From Enoplolaimus lenunculus (Eukaryota; Nematoda; Enoplea; Enoplida; Thoracostomopsidae): DNA of 64,000 bases. The notes under the pieces were generated by a model. That model searched no databases and was not told where the DNA came from. It worked only from the letters and a program-made list of their open reading frames with translations. This document shows positions 12,651 through 23,820 of the stretch, one piece after another (position 1 is the stretch's first letter; each line of letters starts with the position of its first letter). Both the position numbers and the translations under genes were made by a program. The DNA is taken from NCBI GenBank assembly GCA_030248215.1, contig JASANG010001730.1, positions 62,001-126,000 of the forward strand, in the 5' to 3' direction.

Positions 12651-13373
12651 AACAGACTAGTTTTGTGGTTTGCCTAAACTGAGTTTTGCGCAAAATGATA
12701 TACTGTAGTTGAGTAAAAACAGCAGAATACGGCCACTCTGGACAAGAGCCGGCTAAATAGTTTTAAATAGTACAAAATATACCAGCACGCGTTGCACGCC
12801 CATCCTTCCTGAAGAATGTTCAGCCCCCCCTCGACTGGAGAGCTGCCCCCGGGCCTATACGTACCAGCGCGTGTCGCATTTTGGCTCTTTGTATACAGTC
12901 TTGTGCAAAACAGTTACTTTCTGGTGACAAACCTGAATCATATTTTACATTGTATTTTTGGCTATAGTACTCAAACGTAGCCCGAAGTATGATTTTTATG
13001 CAATGTATTAAATTTGTGGGTTTCTAAAATACACAAATATACTGCACTGGTTCAATTGCGATTAAAATTTAAAATTGCGCACTGTAAATCAAATCCAATG
13101 AATTGATTTAAATTCAGAATGACATAAGTCACTGAGTCTGATTTAGGTTTTTCAGAACTCAGAGTTCTTAATTGGTTGAACTCATACTGAGTTTATTTAT
13201 CAAGTCGCTCGGAACTAAGTCAACTCTGGCGAGAACTTAATGCTTACTGTTGTTAACTCAGAAATAACCTGAAATGCCTAATTTCGGTCCCTGAGTTGTT
13301 TAATCAACTCACTGGAATTTAAAATGTGACTGAGTCGAAATAGACGAAGATCACAATGTAAATTTATTCAATT
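12651..13373. other. intergenic, decayed foldback sequence
   Basis: No gene. At about 13076-13360 there is a loose inverted arrangement of CACTGTAAAT, ACTGAGTC, AACTCA and GAGTT blocks that resembles an old foldback element unlike family P. A D-like GC-rich piece lies at about 12780-12870. Confidence 0.35.
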
Positions 13374-13673
13374 TTAGTCGTAAATATATCGACCAGGCAA
13401 AAATCTAAACAGAAATGGTTCCCACATTCGCTTCGAAATCACAGAGCTAATTTCTTTCGAATTCGGAGTAAGTTGAATACTTCGTTTCTTTAATTGTTTT
13501 TCTTGTTGTGGTTGTTGTTGTTGTGTTTGTTGTTGCTGTTGTTTTTCATGTTGCTGTTGCCGAGTTTGTAAATTTGGAATCGTGTCAACTAATCGAGGCG
13601 ATACTGCACGCGTCTGTATCTTACCAGTTGAACGAATGGTTCGAAGCATTTGTGATTGCGTTACATTTAGCTC
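13374..13673 (-). CDS. terminal exon of a Gln-rich, dibasic-site protein (partial)
   Basis: An open frame of 99 codons on the minus strand begins right after a good acceptor (TATTACTTGCAG, then GAG, phase 0) and ends at a TAA. The middle holds a broken polyglutamine run (QQQHEKQQQQQTQQQQPQQ). After it come LKKR, an 18-residue segment and SKR, then the C-terminus MWEPFLFRFLPGRYIYD. The KKR and KR sites and the phase-0 acceptor match the prepropeptide genes further along on the same strand, and FRFLPGRY loosely recalls the IPxGxRY end of the gene at 29931-30784. No convincing first exon with a signal peptide was found upstream (13.7-15 kb). I regard it as a probable coding exon of unknown product, possibly a peptide precursor. 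Confidence 0.4.
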   Translation of the reverse strand, partial: ELNVTQSQMLRTIRSTGKIQTRAVSPRLVDTIPNLQTRQQQHEKQQQQQTQQQQPQQEKQLKKRSIQLTPNSKEISSVISKRMWEPFLFRFLPGRYIYD

Positions 13674-14444
13674 CTGCAAGTAATATTTCGGATAACTTAT
13701 AGAAATTTCAGTTTTTTTGGATATCAAAACTAAATACAAAACGTGAAGTTCAAACTTGTTGAACAAACTTAACAGAGCGTTTTATTAACATGGATACAAC
13801 ACAGATTAAAACAATGCATTATTTTAGGTTGCCGAATTTAGGGTGGCAGACCAAGGCTTTTGTGAAAACATAGCAGAAAGGTTCGTTAAATTGTGAAACC
13901 CTTATCCTATATGCTAGCTATGGGGTCGCCCTTTATTTTCGCTTCCTACACAGTATTGAAACGTTAAATTTGCAGTTTAGAGTGATGGAATCGAGTTATT
14001 ACGCGAGAACAGTTAAAATGTTTTTGAATATTATAGTTTCAAAAATTTTATAAAATTACTTATGTAATTGGGGCACGGCAAAACGAAGGTCTGGTTCCGC
14101 TAGTGTGCCCACTTAAGTTTTGAAGTACTGACAAAGTATGTCACATTCACAGGGCGGCATGTACTATACAAAATATTTCATTGTCCGCCTAGAACAGTTT
14201 TGCCGCTCTTCTATATATGAGCCTCTTTTTCTAACAATTCCTTGAAGCGGGGCAGCGAATTCAAGCTATTCATCAAACAATGAGCGCTTGACGTTTTAAG
14301 ATTGCTTTGTGTCAAAACTTTGCTGTATACTCGAAAGATCTGCTTGGTATTTACAACCTAAAACATGCTGCTGCCTGAAAACTTACGGCCAATATATTGA
14401 ACGAGTCTGTTACATTATAATAAGCATATTCCTAAGCTTAAGCC
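13674..14444. other. intergenic or intronic, no element seen
   Basis: About 0.8 kb lying upstream (in minus-strand sense) of the 13.4-13.7 kb exon. It may be intron, but no first exon was identified. Confidence 0.35.
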
Positions 14445-14762
14445 GGCCCATGTTAGTTTAAGGGGCGTCCAAGTTTCTGGCAGGTCTATAAAAGAGAAGA
14501 TTTAGATTCTAGATTACATTTTTTTGCTTAGGCTTAGCCTTAGGCTTAGGAAATCATTTTGGCAACGCTTAGGCTTAGACTTAGGTTTAGGAATACGCTT
14601 AATCTACTGTTAATACGCCCCTCAAAGTAAACATTGGCCCTAAAGTCTAAGCATGAAAATAAGCTTATACCTAAGCAAGCCTAAGCATAAAATAGTCTAA
14701 AACTTAACCTTCCTCTATTTACAGTCAGAAATGTTCCGCCACTGATCTTTACATCGGCCAAA
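14445..14762. mobile_element. two abutting TTAGGC-bearing MITEs
   Basis: The first copy (14445-14640) has inverted ends GGCCCATGTTAGTTTAAGGGG and CCCCTCAAAGTAAACATTGGCC. Inside it are GCTTAGGCTTAGCCTTAGGC and AGGCTTAGACTTAGGTTTAGG. The second copy (14641-14762) follows directly and has the other kind of end, GATCTTTACATCGGCC, preceded by AAATAGTCTAAAACTTAA. Together they show that two subfamilies with different ends share the same TTAGGC-rich interior. Confidence 0.75.
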
Positions 14763-15043
14763 CTTACATTTGAAATTATACAGCAGTATAATATCAATGC
14801 GATAACGAACCGATACGCTCTAAGTCGGTCACCATCCCAAATCATTGTGTTAACCGGTTTAAATTTAAGTTTAGTATTAAAATATTAAACAACAAATTCG
14901 TTTGCTGAAAATTAAAATGTCAAAACTTTAAGCTAAGCAATCAATTTCAAATTAAATATCAGAATTACAAATCATGTTTTGCTAAAAAGAATCGCGCTGC
15001 GACCTAACGGCAGCTGGTTCAGATTTGTCAGAATTAAGGTTGT
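14763..15043. other. intergenic, nothing recognised
   Basis: AT-rich unique sequence with no supported feature. Confidence 0.35.
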
Positions 15044-15497
15044 TCAATTCTGGACTCCGTTGCGATGCGCCGTATTTTCAAAAAAGGATTTTAATATGAC
15101 ATCATCACGCGCAGCATTTAACAATTTTGTAAATTGTGACGCAATGCGATATACAACAGCCTGTGACAGCGATTTAACCGTTTCCCGTATAGAGTGTACT
15201 ATAAGAGTAACTAATTGTACATGAGTTCTTTGCGTTTCTTCGCAGCACTCAGCAAAAATTTGCCAAACTTTGTTATGGCACTATTTAGACTGTCATGGGA
15301 GTATTTGCACTTGTGGAACCGTAAAACACGCAGACTATAGTAGGCGGGCACATTTCTTTTAGTAGCAAACAAGTTGGCGTGACATATGGTTCGCTTGAAA
15401 TTTGAGTCTGTTGAAAGCGTTCTTTAAAACACGCTTTCTTGTATATTGATCCGGCAGACGTGAGATTGTAATAAAGTGCCTCTGACACTTCTATCAC
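15044..15497 (-). CDS. uncharacterised coding-like sequence, two overlapping frames
   Basis: On the minus strand, 15497-15285 is open for 70 codons (contains ISSEPYVTPTCLLLKEMC). The adjoining 15280-15044 is open for 78 codons without an ATG, containing EETQRTHVQLVTLIVHSIRE and TKLLNAARDDVILKSFF, an amphipathic-helix type of composition. The two frames differ by one base step and I could not join them with a convincing intron. This could be a decayed host gene, two exons I cannot splice, or chance. I do not recognise the family. Confidence 0.2.
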
Positions 15498-15913
15498 TTA
15501 TTTTCAACATAAAACTAAATTAAACGTACGCCAACATCAATAACCACACTGAAGGCCTTGGCTCCACCTTAGTCTCTTTTGCTAGGCTTAGGCGTTGCTA
15601 AAATGCAAGCTTAAACTTTTATATGCTATGCTATGGTGTATTGAGTATTTGGAGTTTAGTGTGTAGTTTAATGCACCGGGTTTGAAGTAAATGTTTACAC
15701 TGGCCCCACGTTACATACCACAGAATTATACGTTGGATCGATATAAACCAACACCATGAGGGGAGATACCCTAAAATCCAATCTGCTTCTGTTTCCACTA
15801 GAAGATTAAATTAGTGTAAGTAGATGTATGTGCCGTTCATTGTTTTAATTGGAAAAATTAAAATTGTTAAAAAGCTACCGAAAGTTAAAGTTATAAAATT
15901 GAAGTGCAATCTT
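15498..15913. other. intergenic, nothing firm
   Basis: No supported gene. A short CTTAG/TAGGCTTAGGCG piece at 15570-15600 may be a degraded TTAGGC element. Confidence 0.35.
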
Positions 15914-16135
15914 GGGTCCATATTCTCAAATGCGTATAGCACTTATCATCAGTTAGTGACAGGTTTTCAAACTGACGAATATCTGCAAATGCATATCTAA
16001 AATTGGCACAGAAGTTAGGGCAAATCAGACGCGAAACAATGTGCTGAATTTCAAACCTCTGGTTGCGCTGGTTCCAAAATTTCAGGACCGACCACAAACT
16101 GGTGATAGGTGCTACACATTGGAGAATACGGGCTC
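15914..16135. mobile_element. MITE family C copy
   Basis: One of the best preserved C copies. The left end is GGGTCCATATTCTCAAATGC and the right end is the inverted match ATTGGAGAATACGGGCTC. Inner matching arms are GCACTTATCATCAGTTAG and CTGGTGATAGGTGCTACAC. It is non-coding, about 220 bp. Confidence 0.78.
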
Positions 16136-16870
16136 AGGTTTAAGTTTAAATTAAGACTTAAGCCGTTTCTGGCAAGCCTTTCATACGGTTTTTTAACAAT
16201 TTGAATGCAAAATCTTTATTTTAACTATAAATTTCATGTTGTTTTTCAAAAAGCTTGATTTTAAACGACGTGACTTGAGCCAGAGATTGACTTTAAAATA
16301 CAGACAGACATCTAGACAACTTTGTCTCGGATTTGTTTACAAATACAATGTTGACTTGGATTTAACTTTCATCAATTTTATTAATATTGAGTATCTTTAA
16401 ATCAAGCTAGCTTCTTAACCTTTGTCTACTATTTGGTGTGTAAAATGTTAGTTGTTACATCATAAATCTGTTATTGTCTAGATGTGATAAAGATTCTAAC
16501 GTTTTGCTCGAGGCAAGGATATATATTCTCGAAAAGTCCACAGCCGCTGTTATCTGTTACAGGAAAAATTAATTTTGGTTGTTATTAATACAGTTGTTTC
16601 GCGGTTCATTGCGATTACGCTTAACTAACATTTTTTGTCACACTTTTAAACTTCATACAACTATAACTTGCCTGTAGAAAATAAAGAGTCAGAATTTTAG
16701 ATATAACAATACAACTGGCAACCTGCTGTACTATCCGGAGTGGTTACGTAACTTGAATGTGTGTATCACCAGATGGTGATTCGTCTTGTAGCTTTTATAT
16801 CCTATTCGAAATCGTGAGGTTCAAAATTCAGTGCTTTTTTTCGTACTTGACTTGATTTATTTCTGTTCTA
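16136..16870. other. intergenic, no gene seen
   Basis: A degraded TTAGGC-type piece (GACTTAAGCCG) adjoins the family C copy at 16136-16180. The rest is unique AT-rich sequence. Confidence 0.4.
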
Positions 16871-17290
16871 ATTTGGAAACCTATCTCACTAACTGGTGTT
16901 AAATGTTATACGGATTGTCCAACATTCTCTCAAACATGGCTGGAACAACCGGACGCATACTCCATGTTCGTAATATCTTCCACGGAAAAACGGCTCCAAC
17001 TCTCAAAGGCCATGAGAATGAAATTGGTGATGGTTCCCACTTGTACTTCCCAAAGACCCTGCCTATCGACTTCTTTTCGACCTCCAGGAAGGGCCGTAAC
17101 CAGCACTTTAGCTAGGAGGGGGGCGGAAAAAAATTTTCAGGAAAAGCATACAAGGGCGTCAAATGACAAACAAGCAATGTTGAAAATTTTACACGGGACC
17201 AAACTTTTTTCAGGAAGTAGTCTGAGCCCCCTGGCCGCCTCTACACCTCTACGCATGCCAGCGCACACAATGTATCAATTTCAATTTGAA
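16871..17290. mobile_element. family C end fragment and family D relic
   Basis: At 16873-16930 a lone C-type end is present (ACCTATCTCACTAACTGG and following). At 17085-17270 a D-type relic runs from GGGCCGTAACCAGCACTTTA to CCCCCTGGCCGCCTCTAC. The open frames across here cross the repeats and do not look like protein. Confidence 0.5.
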
Positions 17291-18637
17291 ACAGTATTAT
17301 ACTAACCTAAAGTTTCGAACAAATTGTAGTGAATCAGTAAAATTTTAGCTGCATCTATTTCTCAGTTTAGAAAATATCTGTCCGTACAGGAATAATTAGT
17401 TTTGTTTAAACTAAGACTGCGTAGGAATCGACCTACTGATAAATTAACCATCTAAACTCTCAAACGTGGCTTTTGCTAACGAAACAAATCTAGAAATCAT
17501 AAAGGGTTGAACAATTTTCTGGGGGTTCAGTTTAGTTTGTAAACGTTATTAGCTTTTTGCGAAAAAGTAAAGACTTGGAAAATTGTACCGCATATTTTTA
17601 ACTGCGTGTTTTTCCTATGCACCTACTGGTACTCAAGAATTTTTATCTTTCACTCACGCTGAAAGCTGTACGTAGGGCTTTGATTAAATGTTCTTCAGCA
17701 CTGGCGGGTCCTGGGGCGGGCACCAAGGTTAAGGTCCACTAACAGACAATGGATGCCCAGCGGACTAAAACAAAAGCAAAGTGTTGTATTAAAATTTTGA
17801 GCTAAAATAGTGGCATCGTTTCCGTTTTTCCAAGCCTGACGCACCATGTTAAGTTGAGTCAAATGGAGTTACTCCTTCTGCAATCAAATGTTTGGTTAAC
17901 GAGTTATGGTCAAATAACTGAGTTGGCGCAGTCTCAGATCGATAGCAGCGCACCAAATCAGTTTATACGACAATAACTTATTAACCAGAGGTCTGATTGC
18001 GGAATGTTAACACCATTTGACTCAGCTATGGTAGTTACGTCGAATGATAAATAACTTGTGTAACTTTTTTGACAAAAAATTTTTGGATCCCAAAGACTTT
18101 AAAAAATCGAATTTTTTTCAAAAATTCCAATTTGGGCATAAAATGATAAGTAGAGATCATGAGAAGATAAAATGTGCAAAAATTATCATAATCCACCCGT
18201 ATTTGGCCAAACGCGGGCCGAAGGAGATAAGGGAAAGCTCAAATTGTGTTTACACGGCCCTTCATCAGAAATTACTGCATTCGCAACTGCCGACCAGGAA
18301 ACTTTAATTGTATGCCCAAATCATTGATTACGGTGGCTTTTCAAAAGAATATTTAAAACAAGCAATTATTTAATTCATGTAATTTAAATGTCAGTCTGTT
18401 ACTGCGTCGTCAAAATACGCTCCAAATATTTTCAAAAACTACAGCTCATTATGAGTCTAAATTACTACCTTTAACCTGTTAATTAAATTCAAAAAGAAAC
18501 CTATTGCAAAATGAGATAATTCGCTCATTCATCATGCAGTAGGGATTTTACACGAGCACAAAGACCTTAGTCTGTTAAGATATTTTAAGAAAATCAGCCA
18601 AATATGCGAGTAAACGACCATAGGAAACGTTCTGAAA
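17291..18637. other. intergenic with a foldback element at 17848-18022
   Basis: No gene. Between 17848 and 18022 the outer arms GAGTCAAATGGAGTTAC and GTTAACACCATTTGACTC are inverted. Inner blocks GCAATCAAATGTTTGGTTAA and TTAACCAGAGGTCTGATTGC also pair. This is a foldback element of about 175 bp with imperfect arms that is distinct from family P, although both carry a GAGTCAAAT motif. Confidence 0.5.
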
Positions 18638-18830
18638 GGGCACATGTAAAGATCAGTGGCAAACGGTTTTTCTGAAGGACTGCAATACCGTATTAAGCTT
18701 AAGGTTTATACAGTTTTTGCTTAGGTTTAGTCTTAGTTTTAGGTATAAGGTCATTATTGTTCTTTGCCTTAGGCTTAGGCTCAGAAGTATGCTTGCACGA
18801 CCGTAACGGCCCTGTCCTATACATTGGCCC
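18638..18830. mobile_element. TTAGGC-bearing MITE
   Basis: A nearly complete copy. The left end is GGGCACATGTAAAGATCAGTGG and the right end is GGCCCTGTCCTATACATTGGCCC, imperfect inverted repeats. Inside are GCTTAGGTTTAGTCTTAGTTTTAG and GCCTTAGGCTTAGGC, degenerate runs of the hexamer. It is non-coding. Confidence 0.8.
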
Positions 18831-20609
18831 AAAACTCCATACCATTTCAGCATTTCTAGGATTGGTCACAAACAGTTATCTGGCCGGCCGGACCGAGGTT
18901 AACGAGACGTTTGACCTGCCGGCCGACCAATGCACAAATTGTAAAAATTATAAAGCATTTTTGTAATGGTATATATCGTTACGTTTCTAGAAGTTATATC
19001 ATTCATTTTAAGCTAGCGTCCAACAAGAAACGACCTCTATGTGAATTATACGTTAACTAAAAACAACACATGCTTGAATTTATTAACGCTCAATAAATGT
19101 TTAGAAAAGATATTTCAGGGTTTCAGGTGTCAATTCTACCCGTTTCAGTTTAGAAATTTAGTTAAATATACTGTGCCCGGCTTAAAACCTAAAAATTTTA
19201 CATGATTCCTATTTACATTACACCTAAATATCTCTGACATTGTGCGGCTATAACACCTTACTCATTCTGAAATTGCAGGGACAACTCGTATCTATCACAA
19301 ACGAACAAAACTTAAACCTAAACTTGCTTCATGTTGAACCTAGCTATAAATTTTTACTGTTCAATTCCTCATTGATCGGCGATAGAATCTGAGGTGGTAT
19401 AATTCGGTTACATTACTATTCCTTCTATTGGTGTCAAAAATATTTATATATACTCCAGTGAAAGATTTTACTATATTTTGCTAAAAGACAATGGAACCCA
19501 GATCACCTGAAGCGTTTTATCTCACCACAGGAGCTGTTTGTTTAGAATACAGGTGCAATCGAAGTAGTTTCAACTAGTGAATCAATCTGAACATTGACAC
19601 ATTGACCATAATGAGTATCAGTATGCAACATTTCAGATTTCAGCTAAAAGGTTTAGAATCGAAATCTAAATATTTTGAAAAATATTAAATTAATCATGTC
19701 ACAACGTTTTCGGTTTTTTAAGTGATAAGCAATTCCTGGCCGGCCGGTCAATGGCCGATCTGCCGGCTCCTGGTCGGTGCACAACACTAGCAGTGAGCCT
19801 GTTTCAGCTTTGATCTTAGGTTGAAAATAAATTGTGCTAATCATAACAGCTTACCCAAATGAAATATTGACTTTTGTTCAGACCCACAGTCAGTTCAGCT
19901 TGCTAAGAGTGTTAAACATTTTTCAAGAGGGAATTACAAGGGTTTTCGATGACTTAAAAGCCAGGTCGAAAGTTACTGAGAAAGGAACAATATTCCTTGA
20001 AAAGAAGTTGAGTCCAACTGACACCCTTTGGCTACGGACAGTTTTTATCTCAGGACGTTGCTATGCTCATGCGCATTGCACTACTCGGAGTCATTTAGTA
20101 TTCGAAAATATAATAACGGTACAGTACGTTTACTTTATTTACCAAGATTGAGAGGTAAAAGAACAGATAAAGTTGAAATATTTGAATATTTACCGTTTTG
20201 AAAATTTATACTTTAACGTAAAATCAGCTGAAACAAAAAAGTTAAGCTAACTAAAGCTAGTGAACATTCACACGTTACGAACTGTTACGTAAACTGTAAT
20301 ACAGTATATTGGCCAAATATTTGTTGGAAAGATATTTTTCCGTCTGTCAAACTTTACATTTTTAAATACTTAAATGAGAAAATACATGTTTAAAAGTACT
20401 ACGACCAATTTTCAAAAATTAAGAGAGGCTAAATGTTAACGTTTCGCGTACGACCCATCCCCCATACTGCATTGAAACTTTTATTATAAACTTCGCCGGA
20501 TACATTTATGATTCTTGTTTCAACATTTCACAACGAATGACTGAACCCAGAATTTTTACAACAAATTTCCGGCCCAAACATGGAATTCGTAAATAACCAA
20601 GGAACCGAC
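18831..20609. other. intergenic with short GC-rich and family D relics
   Basis: Two copies of the GC-rich ~100-bp element are present at 18862-18945 and 19728-19803; the second carries GGTCGGTGCACAACACTAGC as its inverted end. A family D relic lies at 19925-20040. No gene was found in the rest. Confidence 0.45.
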
Positions 20610-20759
20610 CTTGGCCCGAATGTGGATAGAATAAACGCATAACAAAATAAGCTTACAGCTAAGCATGGCCAAAGTCTTTGTTTAAGCCTAAGCAAAAAAT
20701 TGGTCTAAAGCTTAAGAGCTTACGAAAAAACGATGCGATCACCAAAGTAACATGGGCCA
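20610..20759. mobile_element. TTAGGC-bearing MITE just 3' of the 226-aa precursor gene
   Basis: Contains TTTAAGCCTAAGC, the diagnostic block TTGGTCTAAAGCTTAAG and the end CAAAGTAACATGGGCC. The stop codon of the minus-strand gene at 20824-21782 is only about 65 bp away, so the element is likely to lie in or near its 3' untranslated region or polyadenylation zone. Confidence 0.7.
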
Positions 20760-20823
20760 TACTTCCTTAACATGGTTCTAAAATACAAGACGAACACCTA
20801 AACACTTTACACGTGTTGATTCG

Positions 20824-21782
20824 TCAATGAAAGGTTAGTGTATCATGCCGATCACCAGTTGGAATAGAACGCCACCGCTTCGGATTGGTTCGAATATAAA
20901 ACCATCCTCGTCGTTTGCGTTCAAATTCGCCCTCATTTCCTACACCGCTCCATTCAATAGCGCGCTTCCTTCCGAGCCCAGTAATCTTCGGCCCGAAAAA
21001 TCCGCTAAATCGCCCACTTCCGCGGCCGTAATGGCCTGTGGCTGTCGGAAATAACAACTGACGCATCGCTTGTCGACCTTTGCCGCCAAGTGGTGATCCC
21101 CATTGTTTTTCATTTGCTGAAATTGGACGCTTACCATACCGGTATTCGAAATCGTTGAATCCTGGATAATTCCAACGTTTATACAGGCGCATCGGGATAT
21201 AGCTATCATCGGTTAGCTCTTGTGCCATTCGCCGCTCTAGATCAATCCCGTCTTCAAGTCCGTCATCGCTTTGAGCGTCCGGTTCCGGTTCGATAAAATC
21301 TTGGCTTTTGGGGCTGTTCGAATCCATTTGGGCATAGATGCGGGAGTTGATTACACGTTCATCGGGTATCATATGCCATGGATACGACAGCCGTTTGTCC
21401 AATTGTTGCGATGGAACTTGATAGTAGGATTGGCTGGCGACTGCGGATAAGAGATAGATCTGCAAATTAAAATAACATTTGGTTAACGGCAGAGATGAAA
21501 ATCATTTGTTGATAGTTTTGCCCTGGTCACAGCTCGATAACCTTTAGACAAGTACCTCATATAACACAGTTATCTCAGCAAAGTTCGTGTAAAACAAAAA
21601 ATACTGGTGAAAAGCAAGTTTAGCAGAATTGAGTAGGAATAGAGAATGCAGTAAACATGGTTTTAGGCACACAAGTTACCCATTGCAAATGCAAATTGTC
21701 AATTGACCAATACGTCTGATGGTAACATTTGACTTACCGTGGTCATAAATACACTGGCAATAAGCGACTGACAGCTAAGCAT
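20824..21782 (-). CDS. prepropeptide (neuropeptide-like) precursor, 226 aa, two exons
   Basis: Exon 1 is 21782-21738 (15 codons, MLSCQSLIASVFMTT) and ends at a perfect GTAAGT donor. Exon 2 is 21459-20824 and begins after an ATTTTAATTTGCAG acceptor in phase 0 with IYLLSAVASQSYYQ, completing a hydrophobic signal peptide (cleavage plausible near AVA/SQS). Downstream are KR (37-38), RR (91-92), KR (109-110), GKR (124-126), GRKR (178-181), RKRR (196-199) and KR (209-210). An acidic spacer lies at about 70-90. The segment between KR and GKR, WNYPGFNDFEYRY, would be released as a C-terminally amidated 13-mer ending Arg-Tyr-amide; the GRKR site predicts a second amidated product. The last segment is WRSIPTGDRHDTLTFH. 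These features define a secreted peptide precursor processed by prohormone convertase and PAM-type enzymes. Which family it belongs to is unknown; the RY-amide end recalls RYamide/luqin-type peptides only loosely. Confidence 0.82.
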
Positions 21783-23125
21783 TTTTATGTGGAATAAAAT
21801 TATTTGAAAAAACAATTATGCTTATATGTTTGTTACAAGTTACGAAACTACGGTTTATTTTCAATCTGTAAGTTTATTTTTTACAGTAATAATAACCTTA
21901 ATAAAGCTACCGAACAAAAGCAAAGTAATTTCGAAATTTCTGTACGGGAAAATTATTTAATATATAGAAAAAATGCTTCAAAATTTTGGTCGCAGCAAAG
22001 AACAGGGCGGTTACGGTAGTATAAGCATATTTCTCAGCCTAAGCCTAATTTTCGACAGAATTTATTTGTTCAAAAATAGTCTGTACCGAGGAGCACCAGT
22101 GTTGTCTACATTCCTAATTGGTAATAAGTGGGGTCGTCATTTTGAGTCCCAATCAATCACAGTCTGTATTCATATTTAGAGTCTGCTAATACATTCAGTC
22201 GATAAGTTCTAATTGGTTCTACAAAGACAACCAACGCAGAAGCATGACCTAGACTGCTAAAATATGTTAACAGACACTAACACAACTCGCATAAACTTTA
22301 TCAAATGCAGAAAATTGACTAACGGTCATGCTAATCAGCGAAACTTCTTCGGAGCAAATAAGTTCTGCCCAAAAGAAAGAATATTATTCGAAGGGTGTTG
22401 GATCTAACAATAACATGTGTTGTACTTAAATAGGGTTTCAGAAACCCAGCCATTGTACCCAGTGAACGTTGCGTTTTTGGTCTACCGCCTTATTTAGGGG
22501 TGTATATTGCACTAATATTTTGAATTGTAGCCAAAGCCGCTCTCATTACATTCTTAACTTATATGTTTGCTATGTGGTTTTTGAGTGGTGACTACCCCCT
22601 AAATGAGGGGTCAGGTAAAAATGCCACGCGATCTGGTGGAATGTGTGCCATGGAGTAGCGGTGAAGTTGCACACTCTTCTAAAGGTGGACATCATCCACT
22701 GAAGCTTCCTATGCAGATTACTCAATTGTCCGGCTCTGGTTCATATTATTTGTTTACAATGACAGTCTGTTTCATTGGTTGAATAATTGCACGAATTCAA
22801 TATTGTTTATTGCTTCGAAATAATGTGGGATTTGATTTAATTTAATATTAAAATAAAGTTGGCGTAAAATGACATTAAAATATAGTTGGCGGAAAATGAC
22901 AAATTATCGCAAAATCCAGACTGTCTGCACCGAAATTACGATCAGTCTGAATCGGAATCAGAACATAAATTTTGGCAATTTTCAACTGAATTCAATACGG
23001 TATTAATACAACGTTTATAGAAAATCGTTTTAACTCATTTCGAAGCTATTCAAAGCTCTTCTTTAATAAAGCATATTTACAATTTTATTTTGGTACAAAG
23101 GGCAATAAACTAAATTGTATTCAAA
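21783..23125. other. intergenic with TTAGGC-element and family E fragments
   Basis: A partial TTAGGC MITE lies at 21987-22082 (AGAACAGGGCGGTTACGGTA, then CAGCCTAAGCCTAA). An inverted fragment of family E lies at about 22119-22195 (GTGGGGTCGTCATTTTGAGTC). An imperfect inverted pair, CCTTATTTAGGGG and CCCCTAAATGAGGGG, bounds 22490-22615. No gene was seen. Confidence 0.45.
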
Positions 23126-23346
23126 GGATCATAATCTCAAATGCGTATAGCAACTATCACCAGTTTAGCGATAGGTTATAAAAATGACGAACTCTTGCAG
23201 TTGTGAATTTAGACAATTTACACATAAACAGGGCAAATTAAAGTCGAAAAAGTTGCTAAATTTCAAAGCTCACAGTTTATTGATTCGAATACTACGCGAA
23301 ATATCACCAACTGTCGATAGGTGCTACATGCATTTGAGATTACTGG
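23126..23346. mobile_element. MITE family C copy
   Basis: Left end ATAATCTCAAATGCGTATAGC followed by ATCACCAGTTTAGCGATAGG, and right end GATAGGTGCTACATGCATTTGAGAT. The outermost bases are diverged compared with the copy at 15914. Confidence 0.72.
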
Positions 23347-23624
23347 CACAAAGCTTGAAGACATCTCGCCGGCGTGAACCTGAAAGCCATCCACGTTCGA
23401 AAATATTCTGAAATTTCGCATAGATTCTTTAGCTAAAAGCTCAATCGATATAATTCCTTATATGCGTATCATTGCTGAAACTATTAGACATTCTAAAAAT
23501 TCACACTAAATACAGAACTTTTAAGTGGAAACTGTTAAGCTTAATCCGAAACTCGTGCTGAATTCAATGTAACCAATTAACAGAATCAACTTGGCCTGAA
23601 AGCATACAAAGGCTTACAGTGTGT
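23347..23624. other. intergenic, nothing recognised
   Basis: AT-rich unique sequence. Confidence 0.35.
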
Positions 23625-23820
23625 GGTTAATGTTACTTTTAGGGGCGTAACAGTAGATTAAGCGTATTCTTAAGCCTAAGCCTAAGTCTTAGGGTTGCAA
23701 AAATGAGTTCTTAAGCCTAAGCCTAAGCCTAAGCCTAAGCAAAAAATGTAACGTAGAATCTAAACCTATTCTTTTATAGACCCACCAGAAACCTGCACGC
23801 CCCTTAAAGTAACATGGGCT
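23625..23820. mobile_element. TTAGGC-bearing MITE, best example of the A-end subfamily
   Basis: Both ends are the same inverted repeat: AATGTTACTTTTAGGGGCGT on the left and ACGCCCCTTAAAGTAACATG on the right. Between them are two tracts of the nematode-type hexamer in the CCTAAG orientation. One is near 23675-23695. The second, at 23701-23730, has four consecutive AAGCCT units. They are separated by GGGTTGCAAAAATGAG. There is no coding capacity. Confidence 0.85.

Noticed and set aside
23701-23735. A true chromosome end or telomere fusion, from the TTAGGC run
   Set aside because: Runs are short, lie inside inverted-repeat elements at fixed positions and recur at many interior sites.
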